Source: Lysobacter oculi (lineage in GTDB: Bacteria > Pseudomonadota > Gammaproteobacteria > Xanthomonadales > Xanthomonadaceae). Taken from it: a stretch of DNA of 64,000 nucleotides. Under the pieces are notes generated by a model. That model was not told the origin of the DNA and ran no database searches. It saw only the letters and a program-made list of their open reading frames with translations. Location of the stretch: NCBI RefSeq assembly GCF_003293695.1, contig NZ_CP029556.1, positions 134,001 through 198,000 of the forward strand, given 5' to 3'. The position numbers and the translations under genes are program-made. Of this stretch, positions 1 to 10,692 are shown piece after piece. The stretch's first letter is position 1; the number at the start of each line of letters is the position of its first letter.

Positions 1-2
1 CG

Positions 3-1061
3 CTGTTCAACCTGGCCGGCATCGCCTGCCTGCTGGCTTTCGTGCCGTTCTTCGCCGACCCCACCCTGCTGTCGCAACGCACGCTGGGCATCGTGTTCTT
101 TGTCTGGGTGAGCGTCTTCAACCTGTTCGTGGTGTCGCTGTTCTGGATCTTCATGACCGACATCTGGAACGCGGAGCAGGCCCGGCGGCTGTTCCCGATC
201 ATCGCGGTGGCCGGGACCGCCGGCGCGGTGGCCGGTCCCAGCCTGACCCGTGGGCTGGTGCAGGTGATGGGCGTGGCGCCGCTGCTGGTGGTGTCGGCTT
301 CGCTGCTCGGCATCGCGGTGGCCTGCGTGGTGTGGCTGGGGCGCTGGGCGCGCGCGCATGCCCACCTGCGTCCCGACCAGGCCGGCGGCGAGGCGGTGGG
401 CGGCGGCATGTGGGATGGCATCAAGCAGATCTTCGCCACGCCCTTCATGCGCAACATGGCCCTGCTGCTGTTGCTGGCGGACGGCATCGGTACGGTCAAC
501 TACGCGCTGGTCACCGACTACTCGCACCAGGCCTTCGTCGACCAGGTGATGCGCACGCGTTTCGCCGCCAACGTGGACCTGGCCACCAATCTGGTGACGG
601 TGACCACCCAGCTGCTGCTGACGCGCTGGATGCTGCCGCGTTACGGCGCCGGCGTGGTGCTGACGATGTGGGCGATCGGCGGCATCGCGATGTTGCTGCT
701 GGTGATGCTGGTGCCGGATGCGCACGCGCCGCTGATCGGCGGGATGCCGGCGGTGGCGTTGGCGCTGATCGTCACCCGCGGGCTGGCCTACGGTATGGCC
801 GAGCCGGCGCGCCACAGCCTGTTCGCCAAGGCGCCACGGGTGATGCGCTTCAAGGGGCAGAACGTGGTCGATACCGCGGTCTGGCGTTTCGGTGACCTGG
901 CGATCGCCAGCGGCATGAACCTGCTGCGTTCGGCGGGTGCCACCGTGGGGACGTTCGCCGCGATCAGCGCAACCTCGGCCCTGGTCGCCGGCACCATCGG
1001 CTGGCGGCTGTCGAAGTTGACCGGCGAGCGCCTGGCCGATTCGATGCGCCCGGACCACTGA
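3..1061 (+). CDS. Nucleotide-transporter-like MFS membrane protein (5' truncated)
   Basis: The reading frame is open from the first bases, so the true start lies upstream of the window. The visible 352 residues are strongly hydrophobic, with about eight membrane segments and short arginine-rich loops. The text resembles the ATP/ADP-translocase-like (Npt1/Npt2, COG3202) branch of transporters that occurs in free-living proteobacteria, notably the FWIFMTDIWN stretch followed by an alanine/glycine-rich segment. Its location would be the inner membrane. The substrate cannot be told from sequence; nucleotide exchange is established only for intracellular bacteria and plastids. The stop codon lies 4 bases before the next gene, so the two are probably cotranscribed. 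Family assignment is moderate; an ordinary MFS transporter is the alternative. Confidence 0.72.
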   Translation: MFNLAGIACLLAFVPFFADPTLLSQRTLGIVFFVWVSVFNLFVVSLFWIFMTDIWNAEQARRLFPIIAVAGTAGAVAGPSLTRGLVQVMGVAPLLVVSASLLGIAVACVVWLGRWARAHAHLRPDQAGGEAVGGGMWDGIKQIFATPFMRNMALLLLLADGIGTVNYALVTDYSHQAFVDQVMRTRFAANVDLATNLVTVTTQLLLTRWMLPRYGAGVVLTMWAIGGIAMLLLVMLVPDAHAPLIGGMPAVALALIVTRGLAYGMAEPARHSLFAKAPRVMRFKGQNVVDTAVWRFGDLAIASGMNLLRSAGATVGTFAAISATSALVAGTIGWRLSKLTGERLADSMRPDH

Positions 1062-1065
1062 GCCG

Positions 1066-1962
1066 GTGCGGCAGCGACGGATCTTCCGCGACCTCGTGCC
1101 CGCGCGTTGGCGGCGCTGGGGCTGGCTGGCTTCGGCGCTGCTCGGCGTCGGCCTGCTGGTGCTGGTCTACGGCCTGTTTGTCGAGCCGCGACGCCTCGTC
1201 GAGCGCGACCACGTGCTGCAGCTTCCGCATTGGCCCAAGGCCTGCGATGGCCTGCGGGTGGATGTGGTGTCCGACATCCACACCGGTTCGTTCGGCAACG
1301 GCACCGGCAACCTAGACCGCGTCGTCGCACGGCTCAGGGCGAGCAATGCCGACATCGTGCTGATGGCCGGCGACTACGTCATCCTCAAGGTGCTGTTCGG
1401 CGGTTACGTGCCGGGCCGCGTGTTCGCCCACCACGTCGCGCCGCTGGCGGCGGACAAGCGCGTGTACGCGGTGCTCGGCAACCACGACTGGTGGAAGGAC
1501 GGCCGGCAGGTGAGCGCCGCGCTGACCGGCGTGGGCGTGGAGATGATCGACAACGCCTCGATCCCGGTCGTCCACGGCGAATGCCGCTTCTACCTCGCAG
1601 GTCTCGGTGACGAGCTGGAAGGCAGCCCCGACATCGACATGGCCTACGGCGGCATCCCCGCCGATGCGCCGGTCATCGCGCTGATGCACGAGCCGGCGAC
1701 CTTCGCGCGCATCCCCGCACGCACCGCGCTGTCGGTAGCCGGGCATACGCACGGCGGCCAGATCAATCCGTTCTCGTCGCCGTGGCGCACGGCGGAATAC
1801 GCGCCGCACTCACACTGGCTGCGTGGCCAGGTGCGCGACGGCGGGCGGCTGTTGTTCGTCACGCCGGGCATCGGCACCAGCATCCTGCCGATCAGGATCG
1901 GGGTGACGCCGGAGATCTCACGCCTGACCCTGAAGCGCCAGCCAGAACGCGCCGCCGAATAG
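1066..1962 (+). CDS. Membrane-anchored metallophosphoesterase (YkuE/YaeI-like)
   Basis: A 298-residue protein with an arginine-rich start and one membrane anchor at about residues 18-40, followed by a calcineurin-like phosphoesterase domain. All metal-binding motifs are present in order: SDIHTG, GDYV, GNHDWW, a later MHEP and the closing GHTHGGQ. In the family these bind two metal ions and hydrolyse phosphoesters; YkuE-type members act at the membrane on lipid or cell-wall phosphates, but the substrate here is unknown. The start is GTG, 4 bases after the preceding stop, which suggests coupling. The last 45 bases overlap convergently with the end of the next minus-strand gene. Confidence 0.88.
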   Translation: MRQRRIFRDLVPARWRRWGWLASALLGVGLLVLVYGLFVEPRRLVERDHVLQLPHWPKACDGLRVDVVSDIHTGSFGNGTGNLDRVVARLRASNADIVLMAGDYVILKVLFGGYVPGRVFAHHVAPLAADKRVYAVLGNHDWWKDGRQVSAALTGVGVEMIDNASIPVVHGECRFYLAGLGDELEGSPDIDMAYGGIPADAPVIALMHEPATFARIPARTALSVAGHTHGGQINPFSSPWRTAEYAPHSHWLRGQVRDGGRLLFVTPGIGTSILPIRIGVTPEISRLTLKRQPERAAE

Positions 1963-2310
1963 CAGCGCGCCGAGCGCGAACACCGCGCTCAGGAAGTGCA
2001 CGAAGGCACGGTTGATGCGCAGGAAGACGAACTGCTCGAAGGTCCGGCCGATCCAGAACAGGCACATGAAACCGAGCAGCCCGCGCCCGAGCAGGCTGCC
2101 GGTCACTTCTTCCGGCAGCAGCAGGCAGGACGCGGCGATCGCGAAGAACACCCAGGCCAGCCGCAGGTTGAGGATCTGGATGATGGCGCGGTTGGCCGGC
2201 GTGGTGGCCTGCAGCGAACGCGGCCAGTCGAACAGCCGCCAGAACGCCAGATGGAACACGCCGAGCAGCAGGCTGTGCAGGCCGCAGGCCATGACCAGCA
2301 GCCCGGTCAT
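1918..2310 (-). CDS. Small integral membrane protein, unknown function
   Basis: A 130-residue protein with four predicted membrane helices. It starts MTGLLVMACG and ends FWLALQGQA. The start ATG shares one base with the stop of the upstream gene (TGATG at 2308-2312), typical of translational coupling. I recognise no catalytic motif. Its partner is a hotdog-fold protein, but nothing in the sequence says they act together beyond shared transcription. The 3' end overlaps the metallophosphoesterase gene on the other strand by 45 bases. Confidence 0.75.
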   Translation of the reverse strand: MTGLLVMACGLHSLLLGVFHLAFWRLFDWPRSLQATTPANRAIIQILNLRLAWVFFAIAASCLLLPEEVTGSLLGRGLLGFMCLFWIGRTFEQFVFLRINRAFVHFLSAVFALGALLFGGAFWLALQGQA

Positions 2311-2780
2311 CACGCGCGGCCGGCCTTCGGCGACAGCCACATGTCGATGCGGGCGCGGAAGACCTCGACGCCCTGCGGGTCGGTGACCGAGATGTCGTAG
2401 GGCAGCGCGTAGCCGGCCTCGGCCACGCGCGGCGCGAAGGCGGGCGTCGCGGTTGCGGTCATCGTGCCCATGGCCTTCTTCAGGTATTCGACCTGCATGC
2501 CTTTCGGGATCCAGCGCATGCCCGCAGGCGTGCCGGCATCGCAGGCCAGCCCGCCGACGAACTCCGCCAGGTTGCACAGCGCGATCGCGTGCACGGTGCC
2601 GATGTGGTTGCTGACCCGGCGACGATGCGCGATGCGGGCCACGCCGCGTTCCGCCGACAGGTCGACGATGCGCGGCGCGATGCTGCCGAAGTACGGCGCC
2701 TTCCGGCACACCAGCTTCGAGAACAGCCACTTGCCGGCGGGTTTGTCTTCAAGGCGCCGGTACAGCTTGAGGATGTCCAT
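2310..2780 (-). CDS. DUF4442-type hotdog-fold protein (possible thioesterase)
   Basis: A 156-residue cytosolic protein resembling DUF4442/PaaI-like hotdog domains: an N-terminal helix, the HAIALCNLAEF helix that forms the core of the hotdog, and downstream strands ending in a conserved-looking DMWLSPK. Family members are usually acyl-CoA thioesterase-like, but the substrate is unknown. Start ATG 2780 is preferred over a TTG 15 bases upstream because a GGAGG motif sits just ahead of it. It is upstream of and coupled to the small membrane protein, and downstream of fadE on the same strand with a 64-base gap, which fits a role near fatty-acid metabolism (inference). Confidence 0.78.
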   Translation of the reverse strand: MDILKLYRRLEDKPAGKWLFSKLVCRKAPYFGSIAPRIVDLSAERGVARIAHRRRVSNHIGTVHAIALCNLAEFVGGLACDAGTPAGMRWIPKGMQVEYLKKAMGTMTATATPAFAPRVAEAGYALPYDISVTDPQGVEVFRARIDMWLSPKAGRA

Positions 2781-2844
2781 GCGCGTCCTCCGCAAATGCA
2801 GACCCCCGCGCGCGGCGGGGGTCGGGTGGGGTGGGGATGCCGGA

Positions 2845-5325
2845 TCAGGCCACTTCGCGGCGGGCGTCGTCCTCGGCCTTGACCAGCGCCGCGTAGCCCG
2901 CCGAGCGCAGTTCCTCGGGGTCGAAGTCGTCGACGGTGATCGTGTCCAGCGTCAGCACGCGCAGCTCCTTGAGCTGGGCGGCTTCCTCGTTGGTGATCCA
3001 GCCTTCGCGCACGCCCTCGGCCAGCTGGTCGTCGAACTCCAGCGCCTCGATGTCGCTGTTCTTCAGCGCCTTCTGGAACTTGCGTTCCACCGGCTCGGCC
3101 AGCACGAATTTCGGCAGGTAGCTGTAGATGCGGCCGCCGGGGTTGAGCGCGGTCGGCGTGGTGAACACGCCTTCGGCGAGGCGGTCGCGGGCGTCGTTCG
3201 GCGTCATCAGGATCGAGGCGACCTTGTGGCCCAGGCGATCGCTCGGCGCCTGCGCGCGGCGACCCAGCGGGAAGATCACCGGCCACAGCAGCCACGCCAC
3301 CGGACGCACCGGGAAGTTGCGCAGCGCGCCGGACAGCGCGGTCTCGATCTTGTTGACCGCATCGTGCACCGCCCACGCCAGCAGCGGCTGGTCGCTGTCC
3401 GGACGGCCTTCGTCCTCGTAGCGCTTGAGCATGCTGCTGACGATGTAGAGCTGGCTCAGCACGTCGCCCAGGCGGCCCGACAGCGATTCCTTGAACTTCA
3501 GCTTGCCGCCGAGCAGCAACATCGACACATCCGCCATCAGCGACAGGTTGGCCGAATAACGGTTGAGCTTGCGGAAGTAGCGGCGGGTGTAGGCGTCGCC
3601 CGGCGCGGCGCCGAAGCGCGAACCGGTGATCGCGAACCAGAAGCTGCGCACGGCGTTGGAGATCGCGTAGCCGATGTGGCCGAACAGCGCGGTGTCGAAG
3701 GCGTCCAGGCGCTCGCGCGGATCGGCGAGCTGGGTGGCCTTCATTTCCTTCATCACCCACGGATGGCAGAGGATCGCGCCCTGGCCGAAGATCATCAGCG
3801 AGCGCGTCATGATGTTGGCGCCTTCCACCGTGATCGCGATCGGCGAGGCCTGCCACGCGCGGCCGGCAAAGTTGCGCGGGCCGAGGATGATGCCCTTGCC
3901 GCCGATCACGTCCATCGCGTCCTTGGCCACGTTCCGGCCCATCTCGGTGCAGTGGTACTTGGAGATGGTCGAAGGCACCGCCGGGTTCTCGCCGCGTGCC
4001 ACGGCCGCCGCGGTCGCCTGCGACAGCGCGCTGATCGCGTAGGCATGGCCGCCCATGCGCGCCAGCGCTTCCTCGACGCCCTCGAAGCGGCCGACCGACA
4101 GGCCGAACTGCTTGCGGATGCGCGCGTACGCACCCACCGTCACCGCGCCCATCTTGGAACCGCCGCTGGCGGTCGAGGGCAGGGTGATGCTGCGGCCGAT
4201 CGACAGGCATTCCATCAGCATCCGCCAGCCCTGGCCGGCGTAGTCCTCGCCACCGATCAGCTGCGACAGCGGCACGAAGATGTCGCGGCCGCGGATCGGG
4301 CCGTTCTGGAACGGCGAGTTGAGCGGGAAGTGGCGGCGGCCGATCTCAAGGCCGGCGGTATCTCGCGGCACCAGCGCCAGCGAGATGCCGATGTCCTGCG
4401 TGTCGCCGATCAGGCCGTCCGGGTCGTACATGCGGAAGGCCACGCCGATCAGCGTCGCCACCGGCGCCAGCGTGATGTAGCGCTTGTTGAGGGTGAGCTT
4501 GATGCCCAGCACCTGCGCGCCGTTCCACTCGCCCATGCAGACGATGCCGTAGTCGGGGATCGAGGTCGCATCGGAACCGGCGAACGGCCCGGTCAGCGCG
4601 AAGCACGGCACCTCGCGGCCATCGGCCAGGCGCGGCAGGTAGTGGCGCTTCTGTTCCTCGGTGCCGTAGTACATCAGCAGCTCGGCCGGGCCGAGCGAAT
4701 TGGGCACGCCGACCGTGGAGCTGACCACCGAGCTGATCGAAGCCAGCTTCTGGATCACCTTGTGGTTCATCAGCGCCGAGAAGCCGAGGCCGCCGTATTC
4801 CTTCGGGATGTTCAGGCCGAAGAACTTGTTGCGCTTGATGAAGTCCCAGGTCTCCGGCGGCAGGTCGGCGCGGACGTGGTCGATCTCCCAGTTGTCGACC
4901 ATCTGGCAGAGTTCTTCGGTCGGCCCGTCGAGATAGGCCTGTTCCTCGGCGGTGAGTTCGGGCTTGGGCTGCGACAGCAGCTGCGACCACTCCGGCTTGC
5001 CCGAGAACAGCTGGCCTTCGAAACCGACCGTGCCCGACTCCAGCGCGGTGCGCTCGGTGTCGGAGAGCGGCGGCAGGATCTTTGTGTAGAACTTCAGCAG
5101 CGGCGCGGTGATCGCCGCCTTGCGCAGCGCCGGGATCAGCAGCGGGATGGCGACGACCGCCGCGATCACCGCCGCGACGATCGTCGCGGTGACGTTGGCA
5201 CCCAGCAGCCAGCAGGCCACCAGCAGGCAGGCGGTGAGGGCGGCCCAGATCGCCAGACGCCAGCGGTGGTAAGCGGCGAGCCCCGTGGCAACGAGGAGGG
5301 CGAGGAAGGGGATCACGATGGTCAT
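2845..5325 (-). CDS. fadE: Acyl-CoA dehydrogenase FadE
   Basis: An 826-residue FadE-type acyl-CoA dehydrogenase, close to the 814 residues of the E. coli enzyme. It catalyses the first, FAD-dependent step of fatty-acid beta-oxidation. Residues 1-75 hold two or three hydrophobic segments, which points to membrane association. The acyl-CoA dehydrogenase core follows (for example CFALTGPFAGSD and MGRNVAKDAMDVIGGKGI), then the FadE-specific C-terminal domain. The ATG at 5325 is chosen because AGGAG lies 6-10 bases upstream and the protein begins with a hydrophobic stretch; a longer in-frame extension to 5397 lacks this. A TetR gene diverges from it across 156-165 bp carrying inverted repeats, so repression by that TetR is likely. 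Confidence 0.95.
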   Translation of the reverse strand: MTIVIPFLALLVATGLAAYHRWRLAIWAALTACLLVACWLLGANVTATIVAAVIAAVVAIPLLIPALRKAAITAPLLKFYTKILPPLSDTERTALESGTVGFEGQLFSGKPEWSQLLSQPKPELTAEEQAYLDGPTEELCQMVDNWEIDHVRADLPPETWDFIKRNKFFGLNIPKEYGGLGFSALMNHKVIQKLASISSVVSSTVGVPNSLGPAELLMYYGTEEQKRHYLPRLADGREVPCFALTGPFAGSDATSIPDYGIVCMGEWNGAQVLGIKLTLNKRYITLAPVATLIGVAFRMYDPDGLIGDTQDIGISLALVPRDTAGLEIGRRHFPLNSPFQNGPIRGRDIFVPLSQLIGGEDYAGQGWRMLMECLSIGRSITLPSTASGGSKMGAVTVGAYARIRKQFGLSVGRFEGVEEALARMGGHAYAISALSQATAAAVARGENPAVPSTISKYHCTEMGRNVAKDAMDVIGGKGIILGPRNFAGRAWQASPIAITVEGANIMTRSLMIFGQGAILCHPWVMKEMKATQLADPRERLDAFDTALFGHIGYAISNAVRSFWFAITGSRFGAAPGDAYTRRYFRKLNRYSANLSLMADVSMLLLGGKLKFKESLSGRLGDVLSQLYIVSSMLKRYEDEGRPDSDQPLLAWAVHDAVNKIETALSGALRNFPVRPVAWLLWPVIFPLGRRAQAPSDRLGHKVASILMTPNDARDRLAEGVFTTPTALNPGGRIYSYLPKFVLAEPVERKFQKALKNSDIEALEFDDQLAEGVREGWITNEEAAQLKELRVLTLDTITVDDFDPEELRSAGYAALVKAEDDARREVA

Positions 5326-5399
5326 GCGGCACTCCTGCGGCTTGCGCAGCGGACGGTGATGGAAAGAAATGGCGGGGTGATGTCGCGTCGGCGGCATTC

Positions 5400-5478
5400 A
5401 CCATACGCGAAAGTATGTTTAGCGCCGCGCAGTGTCAAGTTGCACCGCCGCATACTCAATATGACGGCGGCGTATGGT
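5400..5478. promoter_or_regulatory. Candidate TetR operators between fadE and the TetR gene
   Basis: The sequence ACCATACGC at 5400-5408 recurs as its exact reverse complement GCGTATGGT at 5470-5478. Inside these, CATAC-N6-GTATG (5402-5417) forms a 16-bp palindrome, and a second CATAC at 5451-5455 pairs with GTATG at 5472-5476. Such paired palindromes between divergent genes are typical of TetR-family operators. The right-hand copy ends just before the TetR start. That the neighbouring TetR binds here is inference. Confidence 0.6.
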
Positions 5479-5490
5479 TAAATGGCGCCC

Positions 5491-6087
5491 ATGACGCCAC
5501 CCACCGAAAAACCCGAACGCACCGGCCGCCTCAGCGCCGATGACTGGGCGCAGGCCGCGCTCGACCAGATCGCCGAGCAGGGCGTGTCCGCCGTCGCGGT
5601 GGAGCCGCTGGCGCGCCGGCTGGGGGTGACCAAGGGCAGCTTCTACTGGCACTTCCCATCCCGTGATGCGCTGCTGCAGGCCGCGCTGGAGCGTTGGGAA
5701 ACCCACGAGCAGGAAGAAGTCTTCGGCCAGCTCGAAGGTGTGACCAACCCGGCCGACCGCCTCGGCTCGCTGTTCAAGCTGGTCGCCAACGAGGTGCAGT
5801 CTCACGTCATCTACAGCGAACTGCTGAAGGCGCTCGACCATCCCGCGGTGCAGCCGGTGATCGGCCGCGTCTCCAAGCGCCGCCTCGACTACCTGACCTC
5901 GCTCTTCCGCGCCGCCGGCCTGGACGCCACCGATGCCCTGCATCGCGCGCGCCTGGCCTACGCGGCCTACGTCGGCTTCCTCCAGCTCAACCTGCAGCTG
6001 GGCCAGCGCGACATGCAGCGCGAGGAATTCGAGGACTACGTCGCCCACATGATGGCGACGCTGATCCCCTCCAAAGCCGGCGCCTGA
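5491..6087 (+). CDS. TetR/AcrR-family transcriptional regulator
   Basis: A 198-residue regulator with an N-terminal helix-turn-helix (LARRLGVTKGSFYWHFPSRD, about residues 40-60) and an all-helical C-terminal ligand domain. It is transcribed away from fadE, so a fatty-acid or acyl-CoA ligand and repression of fadE are the natural guess. Two in-frame ATGs exist, 5482 and 5491. I prefer 5491 because TTAAAT at 5478-5483 lies 7 bases upstream, which would give a leaderless transcript; no Shine-Dalgarno is visible for either. Inverted repeats in front of the gene suggest autoregulation. Confidence 0.9.
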   Translation: MTPPTEKPERTGRLSADDWAQAALDQIAEQGVSAVAVEPLARRLGVTKGSFYWHFPSRDALLQAALERWETHEQEEVFGQLEGVTNPADRLGSLFKLVANEVQSHVIYSELLKALDHPAVQPVIGRVSKRRLDYLTSLFRAAGLDATDALHRARLAYAAYVGFLQLNLQLGQRDMQREEFEDYVAHMMATLIPSKAGA

Positions 6088-6144
6088 TCCTTTTTCCTTC
6101 GCCGTGCGTGTTGCGCGGCTTCGTTTCATTTGCACGGAACCGAC

Positions 6145-7920
6145 ATGACCGACATCGCCCAGAACGCGCAGAGCCAGCTCGAAGCCCTCAACCAGTGGGT
6201 GCTCGAAGTGGCGCGCCTGACCCGTCCCGACCGCATCCACTGGTGCGATGGCAGCGATGCCGAGAACACCCAGCTGATCGAGGCGATGCTCGCCGACGGC
6301 ACGCTCATCAAGCTCAACGACGCAACCCATCCCAACAGCTACCTGCACCGTTCGCATCCGGACGATGTCGCCCGCGTCGAGCACCTGACCTTCGTCTGCA
6401 CCTCGCAGCGCGACGACGCCGGCCCGAACAACCACTGGATGGAACCGGAGATCGCCCGGAACCAGATGAAGTCGCTGTTCGACGGCTGCATGGAAGGCCG
6501 CACGATGTACGTCGTGCCGTACTGCATGGGCCCGATCGACTCGCCGCTGTCGCGTTGCGGCGTCGAGATCACCGACTCGCCCTACGTCGTCGCCAACATG
6601 CGCATCATGACCCGCATGGGCGCCGCCGCACTCGCGCGCATCGAGCGCGAGGGCAGCTTCGTCAAGGGCCTGCATTCCACCGGCGACCTCAACCCGGACC
6701 GCCGCTTCATCATGCATTTCCCCGAAGACCTGGAGATCCAGTCCTTCGGTTCCGGCTACGGCGGCAATGCGCTGCTGGGCAAGAAGTGCCACGCGCTGCG
6801 GATCGCCTCGCACCAGGCTCGCAGCGAGGGTTGGCTGGCCGAGCACATGCTGATCCTCGGCATCGAAAACCCGAAGGGCGAGACGCACTACATCGCCGCC
6901 GCCTTCCCGAGCGCCTGCGGCAAGACCAACCTGGCGATGCTGATCCCGCCCGAGGGCTATGTGCGCGACGGCTGGAAGATCAGCACGGTGGGCGATGACA
7001 TCTGCTGGATGCGCCCCGGCGCCGACGGCCGCCTGTACGCGATCAATCCGGAAGCCGGCTTCTTCGGCGTGGCGCCGGGTACGTCGGAAAAGTCGAATCC
7101 GAACGCGCTGGCCTCGCTGCAGCGCGATGCCATCTTCACCAACGTCGCCGTCACCGACGACAACCAGCCGTGGTGGGAGGGCCTGGACAAGCGCGTGCCC
7201 GCCATTGACTGGCGCGGAAATGCATACGATTGCAACGCCGGCAAGCCCGCCGCGCATCCGAATTCCCGCTTCACCGTGAGCGCCAGGCAGTGCCCGAGCT
7301 ATTCGCCGCACGCCGAGGACGCGCAGGGCGTGCCGATCTCGGCCATCGTCTTCGGCGGCCGTCGCGCCTCGCTGGTGCCGCTGGTGTTCGAGGCCCGCGA
7401 CTGGACACACGGCGTGCTGGTCGGCGCCTCGATGGGCTCGGAGACGACCGCCGCCGCGACCGGCGCGGTCGGCGTGATGCGCCGCGACCCGATGGCGATG
7501 AAGCCGTTCGCCGGCTACAACTTCGCCGACTACTTCGCCCATTGGCTGTCCTTCGACAACGCCGGCGCCAAGCTGCCGAAGGTCTTCCACGTCAACTGGT
7601 TCCGCAAGGGCGAGGGCGGCGACTTCCTGTGGCCGGGCTTCGGCGACAACATGCGCGTGCTGGAGTGGATGCTGAAGCGCGTGGCGGGCGAGGCGGGCAG
7701 CATCGAAACCCCGATCGGCCACCTGCCCAAGCTCGACGACATCAACCTCGATGGCGTGACGCTCACCGACGAGGCGCGCGAGAAGCTCTTCGGCTACGAC
7801 CGTGACGGCTGGCGTCAGGAGTTCGCCGGCATCGGGGAGTATCTGGATGAATACGGGCCCCGCATGCCGGAGGCGCTGAAGGCGGAGCAGGAACGCATCT
7901 TTTCGGCGCTTAAGGACTGA
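6145..7920 (+). CDS. pckG: Phosphoenolpyruvate carboxykinase (GTP)
   Basis: A 591-residue GTP-dependent PEP carboxykinase (EC 4.1.1.32), which converts oxaloacetate to phosphoenolpyruvate as the entry to gluconeogenesis. The kinase loop AFPSACGKTN, the FGGRR substrate segment, the ETTAAATG stretch and the FAGYNFADYFAHW region all match the GTP class; the ATP class of enterobacteria is unrelated in sequence. The ATG at 6145 (MTDIAQ) is preferred over a TTG 15 bases upstream. It stands alone on the plus strand, 57 bases after the TetR gene, and is followed by a 164-bp gap. Confidence 0.97.
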   Translation: MTDIAQNAQSQLEALNQWVLEVARLTRPDRIHWCDGSDAENTQLIEAMLADGTLIKLNDATHPNSYLHRSHPDDVARVEHLTFVCTSQRDDAGPNNHWMEPEIARNQMKSLFDGCMEGRTMYVVPYCMGPIDSPLSRCGVEITDSPYVVANMRIMTRMGAAALARIEREGSFVKGLHSTGDLNPDRRFIMHFPEDLEIQSFGSGYGGNALLGKKCHALRIASHQARSEGWLAEHMLILGIENPKGETHYIAAAFPSACGKTNLAMLIPPEGYVRDGWKISTVGDDICWMRPGADGRLYAINPEAGFFGVAPGTSEKSNPNALASLQRDAIFTNVAVTDDNQPWWEGLDKRVPAIDWRGNAYDCNAGKPAAHPNSRFTVSARQCPSYSPHAEDAQGVPISAIVFGGRRASLVPLVFEARDWTHGVLVGASMGSETTAAATGAVGVMRRDPMAMKPFAGYNFADYFAHWLSFDNAGAKLPKVFHVNWFRKGEGGDFLWPGFGDNMRVLEWMLKRVAGEAGSIETPIGHLPKLDDINLDGVTLTDEAREKLFGYDRDGWRQEFAGIGEYLDEYGPRMPEALKAEQERIFSALKD

Positions 7921-7928
7921 CGAAGTCC

Positions 7929-7942
7929 TCACGCATGCGTGA
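7929..7942. repeat. 14-bp perfect palindrome after pckG
   Basis: TCACGCATGCGTGA reads the same on both strands. It lies 9 bases after the pckG stop and about 140 bases before the receptor start. There is no T-run beside it, so it is not a classical terminator. It could be a dimeric protein-binding site; no function can be assigned. Confidence 0.4.
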
Positions 7943-8000
7943 CGCAGCCTGAACATTCTTTCAATGGAGGTTATCTGAATAGGGAGGGCTGAACAGTTGC

Positions 8001-8029
8001 TTTCCAGAGTAGTGAAATTTGCGTTATGC
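8001..8029 (+). promoter_or_regulatory. Weak candidate promoter of first TonB-dependent receptor
   Basis: TTTCCA (8001-8006) and TTATGC (8024-8029) are separated by 17 bases, about 55 bases before the receptor ATG. The -35 match is poor, so this is tentative. GGAG at 8071-8074 serves as ribosome-binding site. Confidence 0.35.
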
Positions 8030-8084
8030 TCGGCTGAGCCTCGCCCTACGGCAGGCCTCTTAGAGACTCTGGAGACCCACCCTA

Positions 8085-10625
<2,541 letters not shown>

Positions 10626-10652
10626 TAGCGGTTCGCTAGTGTGATAAACAGG

Positions 10653-10681
10653 AAGGCCCCGGAAACGGGGCCTTTCTTTTT
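10653..10681 (+). terminator. Intrinsic terminator of first receptor gene
   Basis: A perfect 9-bp stem, AAGGCCCCG pairing with CGGGGCCTT around a GAAA tetraloop (10662-10665), followed by TCTTTTT. The T-rich tail is on the plus strand, so it terminates the receptor transcript and insulates the methyltransferase gene. Confidence 0.93.
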
Positions 10682-10692
10682 GGGGAAATGCG

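Noticed and set aside
2464..5481. A 1005-codon open frame on the plus strand opposite fadE
   Set aside because: It lies antisense to the well-supported fadE gene, is rich in Arg, His and Ala, and has no recognisable domain; a shadow frame caused by high GC at third positions.
5419..7956. An 845-codon minus-strand frame opposite the TetR gene and pckG
   Set aside because: Shadow frame of two confirmed genes with low-complexity composition and no domain.
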